64,000 bases of DNA, taken from Vitellaria paradoxa (taxonomy: Eukaryota > Streptophyta > Magnoliopsida > Ericales > Sapotaceae). The notes beneath the pieces were generated by a model. The model saw only the letters and a list, made by a program, of their open reading frames with translations. It had not been told where the DNA came from and ran no database searches. Both the position numbers and the translations under genes were made by a program. Each line of letters starts with the position of its first letter. The first letter of the stretch is position 1. The stretch is taken from the NCBI GenBank assembly GCA_019916065.1, contig CM034238.1, forward strand, positions 36,362,402-36,426,401. Direction: 5' to 3'. Positions 24,018 through 35,845 of the stretch are shown here, piece after piece.

Positions 24018-27000
24018 CAAAGAAGAGTACAATCCAGATCATGGCCCCCTTCCCCCAGGGTTATAGATACAAGAATACTTTTTGCCTTACACACCGGTAA
24101 CTACTTATCTACAAAAGATCTTTTGTTCTTCTCTCTCGGACAATCCACATTAAGCCAAACACAGCAAAGCTCCCTGCCTTCCATTTCTTTTTTAATTCGG
24201 CTGTCTCAACAAGCTTCAAGAAACTAATTTGTTTCTCTAAGGAATATGACACAACAAAACAGGATAACATCAACTCCCCTAGTCCTTTATACCATGAACA
24301 GTGTATAAAAAGATGACTAATAAATTCTCCTTCCTCTTTGCATAAACCACACTAATTCAAATATTATCCTTTTCCTAAGAACTCTTCCATGGGATATACA
24401 CCACATAAATAAGGCAACTCTAAGGGGAGCACCACACTTCAAATGTTCTTCAAGGAAAAACGGCATCCCTTCTACTACACCCTTGTACAAAGATTTAATA
24501 TAAAAAGCTCCATCCATGTAGCCCATGTCCAACTTTTTTTTAAAGTGCAACAAACAAATGAAGAAGATTAGAAAAACGTTCAACTTCCCAATCTTGTAGT
24601 TTTCTGCGTAAATAAATACGCCAAATATGGACATTGCCAATCACAGAATAAAAATCAGCCACAGAAGCCTCCCTGTTAATTGATAAAGAAACATGTTAGG
24701 AAACAAATCTTTCAAACTCCCCTTTTAAATCCATGGAAAAGAAGAAGAGTTGATGCTATCACATCTCCCAACCCTAGAGGATATGAAATTCCATACGATA
24801 CTCCATAAATTCCTAATGCTCCTCAACAAACTAACATTGTACAAACCAACCACCTCAATGGATGGCCGCATCACCCCAAGAAACCCCATACTTTGTTACA
24901 ATAACTTTCTTCCACAGAATATCTACTTCACAAGTGAATCTCCGTAACCATTTACATAACAAAGCCTCATTAAAGACTTAAAAGTAACTAAGCTTTCTAA
25001 TGCCAATACCCCCTTCAGAAATTGGTGAACGTGTCATTTGCCAATTAATTAAATATACTTAAATTCATCAACCATTCTACCCCCAAGAAGTTCAAAATCT
25101 TCTCCAACCTCTTCACCATCAACCTTGGTAATGTGAACATAAACATAAAGTAAGTAGGCAAACTAGAAATTTTGCTCTTAATAAGAGTGACCTTCGACTT
25201 CTTCATATAGATAAATTTTCTTCCATCCAGAAATTCGCCTCTGAAACTTTTCAAGAACAGAATTCCACACGTCCTTTGATTGAAAGATGATCCTAATGGA
25301 ACAAGTAGGAAGAAGCAAGACTCCCAATCTTACACATTAGCAACGCAGCCAACTCTGATAGCCCAGAACAGCCCCCACAGGAATTAACTCTGCATTTTCC
25401 AAATTTACTCTCAACCCCAAACATGCCCCAAAACAAAGCCAAGCACACTGAAGATGTCCCAACTGTAAATAATCTGCACCACAAAAGATTATTGAATTGT
25501 CTGCAAACAAAAGATGGGAGACCCGTACATCAAATTGATTATTACCACCCTAATTTGCCCTACATATAAGCATGCTGAACGCTTCCATCACAATAATAAA
25601 CAATATAGGAGAAATATGATCACCCTGACAGATACCCCTTGTCACATTAAAAAAAAAAACAATAGGATTACCATTAGCAAGAAGTGAGCATATAACTGTA
25701 GAAATACACCATAGGATCCACTACTTCCATTTAACTCCAAAGCCCATCATCTCCATAATTTACATCAGGAATTCCCAATTAACATAACCAAAAGCCTTTT
25801 TTATATCCAATTTAAAGATTAAACCCAAAACACCGCTTTTGAGTCTCGTATCAACCACTTTTCTTTTTTTTGGTAATTTCGTATCAACCACTTAATTGGG
25901 TACCAACGCAACACCAAGAATTTGCCTAACTTCCACAAACGCATTGTCCCTAGAATCATACCATTTAGAATTTTTTGACCCTCATGACTAGAACTTCAGC
26001 TATTAACTTGTATAAACTTCCAACCAAACTTATAGCCTAAAATCTTGAATATTCACTGCACCTCATTTTTTAAGTAATTAATACGATAAATGATGCATTT
26101 AGGCTCTTCTCAAATTTACCTTTCTCATAGAACTCCACAAAAACCCTCATTCCAGCAATGCATAAAAATGCTATGGTCATCTCGTTGGGAAACTTTTTTC
26201 CCATTAAGAGACTCAAGGGTATCCCCAATTCCCCCCCCCCCCCCCCCAAAAAATTAAATAAAAATAAAAAACCATACTATCAATGTGAATTTAAACTAAA
26301 TGCCATCCAATCTCTGGCTCTGGAGCTCATTTTCAGCAAAAATAATAGTGCATAAACCAGTTATCCCATCCCTAACCTCATTCTCTGATTTCAACACCTG
26401 TCTTTAAATTGCTACCTTGGCAATGTGATTATTTCGATTGTGAGCACCATTCTATGAAGAAAAAAAATAAATAAAACAAAAATGGTATTCTTACCTCCCC
26501 CCCTTTAACCACAAAATCCTTGATTTTTTGTTTCTATATAATTCCCTCTACTTTTACAATTCTACTAAACTTTTTTCCTTTCTTCTCTCAAATATTTATG
26601 AGCTTCAGAGAGAGATCTTTCTGCTTCCAAAGCATCCAAACAATTAATATCATAATCAGACTGACAGAAGAACACAACCCCGAGAGATTTGCCTTTCAAA
26701 TCCAAGTGATTTGTACAGTTAGAGGAGATGTTGCCATAGGTTACAATGGGAAACGAGATCGTTTTGCCTTGTATTTGTGAGTTGCAACAATTGATGCTCA
26801 ACAAACCATCTAAACCACCGACAAATTTGGAGTTGCAGCAATTTTTCAGTCGAATCCGTTCAAACGGGCATATTCAACCACGTTCGAATGACTTGTGTCA
26901 GGGAGTTTTGAGCATCGCCCAAAAGGGACTAACATAGTCCCACTTTTTGTTAGAATGTGAAGAATTTGCCTTGTTCAAACGGTATATGTCAGAAATTTTG

Positions 27001-28710
27001 AGTTTGATCCTCCAAACACCAAAAAATAACTAATATGTTTTACTTTTACTAAATTTATAACTCCCAAACACCTCCACATCAACAAATAGGAAGAGTCGTT
27101 GGCGAAAATAAACAACCTACAATTTCAATAAATGTAAGATTATTTTTCAAAAATTATTCTTCATTTAAATAATTTTATTGTTGTTCCTTCTAATGTCCTT
27201 TATTCTTTCTCTTAAAAAGTTTAATGCACGAGTCTAAAGATCATATATAATTATGGTCCATGCACTTAACTCTAGCATATAAAATAAATAAATTACTAAA
27301 TTACTTAAAATTGACTAGATTGCGTTTTTGGATATCAAAAATTACTTTATTTTTTTGTAATTTTTTTTATTTTATATGATTTAATTGCTAAAATTTAATT
27401 TTCTTTTTAAAAACTATAATTTTTAGACGTATTAATTACATTCTTAAAAAAAAGTGAAAAAATCACATTTGTTTGAATAAAAGTTATCTATTTAAAAAAA
27501 AGTAAAAATTAATATTTATTTTAAATGGATAGCTTGTATTTATCAACTAAAAGAAGATCAATTTTTCGAATTTTTTTGAATGAAAAAAATTTATTTAAAT
27601 AGATGTGAATTTTTCAATTTGTTTTTTTTAGTAATACAATTAACACACCTAAAAATTATAATTTCTTAAAAAATAAATTTTAGTAAAAAAAAACAAGTCA
27701 ATAAAAACTTAAAAAAAAAAATAAAAAACTAAGATCACATTTGGTTTGTATTTTTATTTTTTACTTTTTGTTTTATATATTTTATGTTTTAAATATCTCA
27801 AAGAACGAAAAAAAATATTTTGATTTGATATTTTTTATTTTTCGTGTATTAAAATTTTTTTATTTTGAGTTAAAAATACTCATGGACTATTTTGCAATTC
27901 ATGCATGAATTCATTTTCTATTTACGAAAACAGATACTAAAAACACGAGCCATCAAATAACTTTTAAAAGTAAAATAAAAAATGATTTTAAAATATGTAT
28001 ACGAAATGACACCTAATTTTTCCCGTAATCAAACCCTATAAAAAAAAAAATTAATAAACTCAACAAGCTTTGAAATTTTTATAAAATCTCCGAACTAGAT
28101 TTACAGCATTACCAAATCATAATCTAATTGTCTCGTCACAAATCTTAATTCAACTGACCTGAATAATTGGGAGTCCAGGGGAGTGCAGATCCATCCGCAG
28201 ATTGCGAACCAGCCTCTCCATGTTGGCCTTGTAAGACTTAGCATCGTGTTGGGACGACGTGTCGCTCTCTCCTTGGTACCACAGCACCGCCTTGATCTCT
28301 CCTCCCCCGCCGCCTTTCACCGCTGCTTTGGCCCGCCTCACCATGTTCTGGTACAAGTGCTTCCCACGCGCCCACTCTTTAATGGAGGTCCCACCGACGG
28401 CGCAAGGGACCAGCCCGACCAACCCCTCCCTGTCCTTGACCGCGTTGGCGAATGACATTCCGGGTCCGACGCCGCAGACCTTCTTGGTGTCGATGTCGGC
28501 GTGGAGTGGCTCACGCGCCACCTCCCAGTGGAGGTGGGAGTTTTGACGGAAGACAGATGAGGGGTCGGGGCAGCATTCCGGCGGGACGATGCCGTCCCAG
28601 TGGTGGTTTTTGGTGACGCCGCCTCGGCCAGCCATGTTGCTCTGGCCTGAGAGAATGAAGATCTTCTTTGGCGCTTGGAATTGTTTCTGGGTGGAATTGC
28701 CTATCCCCAT
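23076..28710 (-). CDS. Carbohydrate esterase (SGNH/SASA domain), At4g34215-like
   Basis: Two exons, 28710-28159 and 23366-23076, join at phase 0 (CAG/gt ... ag/GTG) to give 280 residues. The protein resembles plant probable carbohydrate esterases of the SASA (sialate O-acetylesterase-like) family, which are predicted to remove acetyl groups from cell-wall or other carbohydrates. The nucleophile block GQSNMAGRGG lies near residue 22, the oxyanion-region CAVGGTSI and WYQGESD motifs follow, and the Asp-His pair is in DNLHLT in exon 2. A poly-Ser run (ten or so, encoded by a GAA microsatellite) precedes the C-terminus, making the end longer than I recall for family members. There is no signal peptide. 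The single intron is 4.8 kb and contains a LINE. The coding frame looks intact. Confidence 0.9.
23982..24017. repeat. Poly(A) homopolymer tract
   Basis: About 33 consecutive A on the + strand. It lies at the 3' side of the LINE on the - strand, where a T run would be expected instead, so it is not that LINE's poly(A) tail. Confidence 0.9.
24020..26200 (-). mobile_element. L1-type LINE ORF2 remnant in esterase intron
   Basis: Decayed reverse transcriptase coding is spread over several frames on the - strand. Pieces in order: NAFVEVRQIL near 25935; GDHISPILFIIVMEAFSMLI at about 25630-25570; a FGVESKFGKCRVNS segment at about 25400; a KKSKVTLIKSKISSLPTYFM region at about 25190; and a zf-RVT-like domain at about 24500-24330 (KSLYKGVVEGMPFFLEE, APLRVALFMW). 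Multiple stops and shifts make it inactive. It sits in the same orientation as the host gene. Its ends and duplication could not be fixed. Confidence 0.7.
25861..25878 (-). mobile_element. 18-bp LINE tail insertion with 15-bp TSD
   Basis: On the - strand the insert reads ATTACC followed by nine A and GAA. It is flanked by perfect copies of tcgtatcaaccactt (25846-25860 and 25879-25893). The motif TACC plus poly(A) is the 3' end of the LINEs at 1-1335 and 55150-56378. It appears to be an extreme 5'-truncated LINE insertion inside the older LINE. Confidence 0.75.
26201..28158. other. Remainder of esterase intron, AT-rich
   Basis: Contains a poly(C) tract of about 16-18 at 26232-26248 and otherwise A/T-rich sequence. 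Short ORFs at 26520-26940 show no recognisable protein features. Confidence 0.5.
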
Positions 28711-28762
28711 GACTCCGCCGTTTGGTCAGTTGGTTTGGTTGAAAAGGCGTTGAGGCGTACAC

Positions 28763-29597
28763 CAGAGAAAGCGCTGCCGTTTTTGGCCTTAAAAATGTTC
28801 GAGATCAATCATTAATGCGTCCATTTGGGGAAATTTCGCTTGAAGGGACATGTCGTTCAAGTAACACCTAAAATAAATAAATAAATAAAATGAAGGCCAT
28901 CTACAAGAATTAAAAAAATTAAATTGGAATTTTAATTTTTAATTTTGTTACAATTATTATTTTAATTCAAATTATGAGTGTATTTAGAATGATAAAAAGA
29001 TGAGGTCAAATAAGATAAAATGAGATAAGGAATAAGTTCATAATTCGTAATAAAATAAAAAATGAATAATTTTTAAGTATTTTTTATTATTTTTCAAAAT
29101 TTTTAATTAACCAAATAGAATTTATATTCCAATTTGACTATGAAACTTTTAGTTGCGAAACTAAAAGATTCAAAAATTCAATCAGATATTTATATACACA
29201 AATATAAATATAAATTTATAAAATAATAATTTTCTGTACAAACAAAATTAACGATTAAATATTTACATATAAAAATATAAGTTTGGTCAAATAATATAAT
29301 AAATTCGTAAGAATCTTAATTAAAAATGAAACATCTATACGTATGAATATGATTTTGATTAATTGTATAACTAAAATCAAACTAAATTATTTCATTTAAC
29401 TCCTTTTGATTCCTTAGTTTTTATTCGAATAATTCGAGTTCTTCTATTAAGGAATCAGAATAATTTAACTAATTTGACAGGAACTAAATAGTCAAACTAA
29501 AAACTGAATAAACTTGCTCTAAAAATGATTATGCAACAAAAAAATTTTTATTTTAATTACAGCACTTATTTCATTGAGGATGGTATATTATTCTTTT
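28763..29597. other. Intergenic, with a small MITE-like repeat at about 28975-29115
   Basis: The repeat shares the 'agataaaatgagataagg' style and an 'aaccaaata' end with the element at 19078-19262. Otherwise nothing is recognised. The promoter of the esterase gene should lie in the first part; no confident TATA box was assigned. Confidence 0.4.
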
Positions 29598-29960
29598 GTC
29601 CATTTGGATTAAGAAAAAATAAGATAAATTGAGATAAAATGTGATTTTGGATTAATTTTGACGTCTTTTTTTTAAAAGTAGCAAATCGTGGGAACGGTTT
29701 TCCAAATTCGTTCCCACGGATTTAAAAAAACTCACAAAAAATAGCGACAATGGTATTTGTTTGAAAGTTTTTGACACGAAGAATATGATTGTATAAAAAA
29801 TTCACACATTTGGTTAACCTATTTTTAGATTTTTGATTTTTTTAACGAAATATTAGAATTTTTTGAAATTAGTGATGATGAAAAAATTAAAGGTATAAAA
29901 GTTGTTAGAGATTTATAGTGATTTTTAGAATTTTTTAAGGTTGCCAAACCGATCCCTAAT
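29598..29960. repeat. Dispersed MITE-like repeat, copy 2 of 2
   Basis: Reverse complement of the repeat at 19435-19790 along its full length, with moderate divergence. The ends contain tccatttgga and gccaaaccgatcc, consistent with short inverted termini. Confidence 0.65.
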
Positions 29961-30019
29961 AAAATAAAAAAAATGTTATGATATTAATATTTTTATAAAG
30001 AATAATTTTAATAATGGTT

Positions 30020-30208
30020 TTTTTTTTTATACGAAGGAAACCTCTCGCCGGTGAACCGTCGCGAGTAAAACCTTCGGGCGAGCGCATCACCCCGCAAGAC
30101 ACGCCCACCGATAAGACCGAGCGCCCAGGAAGGGATTCGAACCCGAGACGTGGGAAGCATGCCCACTCTCCAAGCCGGCCCCTGCTCCACTGAGCTAACC
30201 CGTGCGGG
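30020..30208 (-). mobile_element. tRNA-derived SINE, 189 bp, 13-bp TSD
   Basis: On the - strand a tRNA-like head has an A box (GGTTAGCTCAGTGG) and a B box (GGTTCGAATCC). A GC-rich tRNA-unrelated body follows, ending TTCGTAT and a run of A. The duplication tttaataatggtt flanks it (30007-30019 and 30209-30221). This is a complete SINE insertion. The ORF through it is a chance frame. Confidence 0.92.
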
Positions 30209-30354
30209 TTTAATAATGGTTCATGACTCTGTTTTCAATGACTCTATATCGATCTTGCAGTGATGGGAAAAAAAAAATATTTGCATTGATTAACACCACG
30301 GTGATCACTGCTGCTATCTTTGGTTGCCAATAGGAATAAGAATTCAAATAAGAA

Positions 30355-30613
30355 GCTCCTTTGGGGGTGGTTGAGCAGGAGTTCGGAGGCGTCTAAGAGC
30401 CTGGGCTGCATGCGGTCCCAGATTCGACTCTCTTTCGGGGGTGGGTTACCGCTTTGGTGGGCTTCTAACAGCTCTCCTCGATCGAGCCGGTCAGCCAAGA
30501 CTTGCCTAGACTGGTTTACCACCTTATGGGCCATTGTCGGCTTGGTCCACGGGACGGACTTCACCCAATGCGCACCTTCTAGTAGCGGCTACGGATTTCT
30601 TCCCGACCCACAG
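30355..30613 (+). mobile_element. SINE-like retroposon, 259 bp, 17-bp TSD
   Basis: The 17-bp duplication aagaattcaaataagaa flanks it exactly (30338-30354 and 30614-30630). The head carries an A-box-like GGTTGAGCAGG and a B-box-like GATTCGACTC about 60 bp later, consistent with a Pol III promoter of tRNA origin. The body is GC-rich and distinct from the neighbouring SINE. No poly(A) tail is obvious before the right duplication, unlike the other two retroposons. It is non-coding. Confidence 0.82.
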
Positions 30614-30630
30614 AAGAATTCAAATAAGAA

Positions 30631-32137
30631 TAAAAAATGAAATTCTAACGATTGACATGTTAAGTAATTAGAACACAATTGCCTTTCTAAAATTTGGTAT
30701 GTATAAACATATTAGATTGGAGACAAGGTTTACTCTATTCACTTATTTTAATCAAAATTTTCATTTAATCAATTTTGCAAACTAAAATTTTCACTTGTGA
30801 ATTATCCAAACTTAGGACTTTCTTCTTTTGAACTTCACCAAAGTTTTTGAAAAAAAAAAAAAAAAACTCCATATTATACATCCTTGGTATTTCTTAATTT
30901 TTATGCCATACTACATCATCATACACTTGTGAAGTATTTTTTAATTTCCATTATTTATAAACAATTGAGGGAAAAAAAATACAAGCGACTATCAAAAAGA
31001 ACAACTTTGTGGTATGATAGAAGTTTACATTATATATTCATTTTTGCATAATTGATTTATTAAAAAAAACAAATCAATCTCGAATAATTTCTAAATTAAA
31101 ATAATACTAGAGTCCTACAAATTCTTGTTCTATCTCCAATAATCCAATGTTGAGTTGCAAAATATTGAATCCTTGTGCACTTCTTAGCTAGTATGCATCT
31201 AAAAGACATATAAAAATATTCAAATGGTGGTTCTCAAGAAGAACCACCCAATCTCAACCCTTTGAGGATAAGTCGAGATAAAAGAGAATAACTATTATTC
31301 ATTATCACATCATCCGCACAACTCATCCAAATTTGGTTCGTAACAATATTCGATTTATGAAGTAATCTTTCCTTAAATTTGATTGAACAAATTTCACTCG
31401 GTAACCATAAAACCAAATTGCACTAAAAATTGGAAGAACATAATATTAAATTAGAATTCCATTGGACCTCTCCTATAAACTGGATAGAGTTACTTGTTAG
31501 TTAAAATTTACATACTCTTACACTAGCGGAGTACAATTTATATGACAAGTTATGATGTATGTTGCACAAAAAATCATTCTAAATAATTGTTGCATGATGT
31601 GACAACCTTCATAAGTTTTAGCATTTGAATAAGTGTAACATTATTTTTTAGTTATTTTAATTACAATAAAAATCAGTTTTTGTAATTATTATTATTTTTT
31701 TTGTGATTAGTTTTTGTAATTAGTTGCTTGAGATTCACAAGTGGGTGAATTTATTCTCTAAATATTAAAGAGTCAAACACATAGACGGATAAATAGCCAT
31801 AATAGAAGACTCTCTCTTTCACAAGAAGCCAACTCAGGAAGGCATCAAATTCGATGTTAGATGATTCATGTATGCTTACTTTTGCACCCCTTTCATGCAT
31901 AAATAAGCCAAGCAGTGAAGTGAGGAGGCTTGTTCTAGAGCAAGAAATGGTGGCTGTAGAGACACAAGAGAATGGCTAAATCTATGAATGGGTCGAGTTA
32001 AGGGAATTGTACATCTCATTATCTTTTATTTGGTTGCATTAGTAAAGCTCAAATTTGATTCTTTGTGGATGTAGACAACGACAGAACCATATTAATTTGC
32101 TTATGTTATGTATTTGTATATAAATGCTTGCTTGTGG
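30631..32137. other. AT-rich intergenic sequence
   Basis: Nothing recognised up to the start of the old LTR at 32138. Confidence 0.5.
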
Positions 32138-32165
32138 TGTTAGATAAATGTCCCATATGACTATA
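32138..32165 (+). repeat. First 28 bp of an old Ty1-copia LTR (element A), split by copia B
   Basis: TGTTAGATAAATGTCCCA up to the target duplication ctata (32161-32165) continues at 44737 after copia B. The joined LTR would run TG...CA, about 430 bp, ending CCCAACA at 45138. Confidence 0.55.
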
Positions 32166-32554
32166 TGTAGGATCGATTTACACACACATACACACGATAT
32201 ATGGAAGAAAAATAGTAAAAGATCAACACACAGATTTACATGGTTCCCCAAAATCTGGGTACGTCCACGGGAGCGAGAGCGAGAGTTCTTTCTTATTGAT
32301 CACAGGATTACATAAAGAATATTTATAACCATCTCTATTCCTAACTCTAATAGGATTACATGATTTATTCCTAACCCTAATAGGATTACATGGTCTGATT
32401 CCCAAAATACCCTTAATTATACCGTACCGTACCGCGAGGGGCGTTGCCCCCCCGCACCCCCAAACCTTCGGGCCTACGGCCCAGCCCACTACGCGTTGAA
32501 TTCGAGTCCTTCCTAACACTTTGTTTCTCTCCGTATGAGCCACAAGTGCCAACA
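32166..32554 (-). repeat. 3' LTR of copia B
   Basis: 389 bp, TGTAGGATCGATTTAC to GTGCCAACA on the + strand, homologous to 44341-44731. It is followed on + by atctccaccttgg, the complement of a purine tract. Confidence 0.93.
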
Positions 32555-32632
32555 ATCTCCACCTTGGCGAATACCCACCCCTTCAGGAGTCAAACAACCT
32601 CGTTCAACTGGTTTAGGGGGAATGTCTCACCT

Positions 32633-33952
32633 CTAACAACGAGAGACATTAACCAAGTCCAAGTTATGCTCGAACTTGTCTGTGGTAATCGTCTTTGTCA
32701 ACATATTAGCTAAATTCTCTGAAGTGTGCACCTTCTTAAGTATCAAGTCACCCATAACAACTAACTCCCCCACTTTGTGAAATCTCACGTCGATGTGCTT
32801 GGTTTGCGCGTGATACACCTAATGCTTTGCCAAATAAATGGCACTCTGACTGTCACAGAATAACTGCACTCCACCTTGATCTATGCCCAATTCTTTCACT
32901 AACCCCTTTAGCCACAATGCTTCCTTAGCAGCCTCAGTCACCGCTATATATTCAGACTCAGTAGTAGATAAGGCCACTAGAGATTGTACCATGGATCTCC
33001 AACAAATAGGACCACCTGCAAGAGTAAACACATACCCTGTCGTAGACCTTCTGTCATCCACACCTCCAGCATAATCAGCATCAACAAACCCTACAACTGA
33101 AATCTGATCTTGTTGCCTTGCAAACATAATCCCACGGTCCACTGTACCTCTCAAGTATCTGAAAACCCACTTGACTACTGCCCAATGCTCTCTACTTGGA
33201 TTGGCCATGTACTTACTGACTATGCTAACTGCATGTGCCAAATCGGGTCTTGTACACACCATTGCGTACATCAAGCAACCAACTGCGCTGGCATAAGGTA
33301 CTTTTGACATGTCTTGAATTTTTTCAGTTGATTTTGGACACTGAGCTGAAGACAATTTGAAATGATTCGCCAAAGGAGTGCTCACTGACTTTTGCATTAT
33401 CCATGCTAAATCTTTCCAACACTTTCATGACATAATCATTCTGAGATAACCACAGCTTCCCAGCTGACCTATCTTTGCGAATCTCCATTCCAAGTATTTT
33501 TTTCGCAGCACCCAAATCCTTCATATCAAATTCCTTCCTCAATAAAGACTTCAACTTGTTTACTTCAACTAAACTCTTCGCAGCAATAAGCATATCGTCC
33601 ATATAAAGTAGCAGAAAAAATATAGGATCCATTATCGAGACTCTTAACATAAACGCAACAATCATACTCACAACGTGTGAACCCGATCCGAATCATGTAT
33701 GAATTAAACTTCTTGTACCATTGTCTTGGAAACTGCTTAAGCCCATAAAGCGACTTCCTCAACCTACATATAAGGTGCTCAGTCCCTGGGTACTTGAACC
33801 CTTCAGGCTGCTCCATGTAAATAACTTCCTCCAAATCACCATGGAGAAAAGCCGTTTTCACATCCAGCTGCTCTAACTCTAGATCATAGCAAGCCACCAA
33901 TGCCAAGATAATTCTGATCGGAGTATGCCTCACAACTGGAGAAAAGACTTCA
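32633..33952 (-). pseudogene. Copia B pol, 3' part: reverse transcriptase and RNase H, frameshifted
   Basis: Starts in the RT domain at the insertion site of copia C (FSPVVRHTPIRIILAL), then ELEQLDVKTAFLHGDLEE, a YMDD catalytic motif at about 33595, and RNase H motifs (VDADYAGGVDDRRSTTG, ALSTTESEYIA, HIDVRFHKV). Frame changes occur near 33625 and 33395, and a stop lies at 32819-32821. It is not functional. Confidence 0.9.
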
Positions 33953-35541
33953 TGTTGTCCCAAATAGCAACACTAGAGGGGGGTGAATAGGGTTGCTTAA
34001 AAATTTTACAAATAAAAATTTCAACCCTAAAACAAATATGTCAAGATGAATATGAAATGCACCAAAAAAAAATTATTCAATATTTGTGAATGAAGAGTGA
34101 GTGCTAGTATTTGCAATAAATATAAAGAGAAGGGAAGAGAAGCAAACACAATCGATTTATAGTGGTTCGGCTTTAATGTTGCCTACGTCCACTCCCCCAA
34201 GGCCTTCCTTGAGATTTCTCCACTATTCTTTGAAGAGCTTACTACACACTAGCTTCCCAAGGTGCTAGAAACCTTTTCCAAGTGATTTTATCCCCAAATC
34301 ACTCACACAAGTCTCTCTCAAAGAAAGTCTCTTGTTTTGGTCCTAACACTTGAACCAAAACCAACAAGAGCTCACCCAACTCTCACAAATTAAAAGGGCT
34401 TTAAATTTTCCTTTCTTACAACAATAATGATGAGTTTAAAACTCAATCAAATCAAAAAGAAACTCTCACAAGTTGAATATGAAAGATGAAGCACAAATGT
34501 GAGAAGAAATCACTCTATGTTTGCAAAGTTATAGAATTTCTTGTATCTCTTTGTAAACACTTCTTTCTTGCCTTCTTCATCTTCTTGAATCTGAGTTTGA
34601 GGCTCTATTTATAGATGAAAATCTGCAAATGGCCGTTACTAAGTGAAAAGACACTTTTGCCCTTGAAAGAAATTGAATTTCCTTGCTTCCAATGCTGTCT
34701 TTCAGATTCAGATTTTCTGAGATATATTTGTGACCGTTTTTCACCCTCAGAACGTTCAAATCTGACATTGGCTCAGAGTAAAGACTTTGTAGATATATAA
34801 GTCAGCTATCACATGTAAACTTTTGAGCTGCATCCAACGGTTAGATAGTCAGATATAGCTTCTGAACCGAAACCAGCTTCTGATAGCTTTTTCTGACATT
34901 CTGAATCTGTGTTTCCCGTTTAAGCTTCCGTTTCACTAGGATACTTTTAGAATTAGAAGAAACTTAAACTACAAAAGTTGTAGCTTTTTGAGTCTTCTTT
35001 TTACACACCAAAAATCAGAATTTGTAAAGCTGTAGAGTATGAGTTATGTCTCATAAACTAAGACTAGCTCCAGAATTCAGAATTAAAAACTTTTCTGTAA
35101 TGCCTAATGTTCCAACTCATGTTTTGATACCTTAACGTCAGATTCACAAAAAGCTCCCTTCGGTAAAGTTGTAGATATGGAAGTCTAGTTTACTATATTA
35201 AAATTTTATGAAAATTGAACCGTTGGATCTTAAGATATTATCTATATACTAACACGTGTCTGATTTCTCTGTTTATCCGAGTTAACCTCTAGTTCAAATA
35301 TTCATCTTACTTTGATTTCTATTACTCCAAACTTTGAAATTCCTTTATTCCTTCATCCAAATTATGTGAAAATATCTAAAAAATAATATCAATCTCTTCC
35401 AACTCTAATATCTTGAATCTATCAAATGAATTGTAACATTTCTTACAATGTCTATTTGAAAATTAATTATGAAAATTTAATTCAATGTTTGTTATCATCA
35501 AAATCAATTATAAAACTAACTTTACAAGCCTTGGGCCAACA
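33953..35541 (-). repeat. 3' LTR of copia C
   Basis: 1,589 bp, TGTTGTCCCAAATAGC to GGGCCAACA on the + strand. It contains a small ORF (34577-34768, -) that also occurs in the solo LTR at 14376-15985. Confidence 0.96.
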
Positions 35542-35845
35542 ATCTCCCCCTTTTTGATGATGATAAACAATTGATGATTTAAGATAAAATTTTCAAAAGA
35601 CATAAATCATGAAAAGATTTTTTATTCATAGAAGTTCAATCAATCATCAATATCTTATCTTTCTCCCCCTTTGACATCATCAAAAATAATATTAGGAGAG
35701 AAAAAATTGTTAAAATTAGTTATAATTCTCCCCCTAAATATATGCATCAATGTCAATGTAAAAAAGATATCATTAGAATATATTTAGCTCCCCCTAAATA
35801 TATGATAGTAAAATAAGCATTAATGAGCATATAAGGAAATCAATA

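Noticed and set aside
30008..30190. Possible tRNA gene
   Set aside because: The A and B boxes belong to a SINE with a target duplication and a long unrelated body; no acceptor-stem pairing.
30320..30640. 106-aa ORFs on both strands
   Set aside because: They lie in a retroposon defined by a 17-bp duplication; no protein features.
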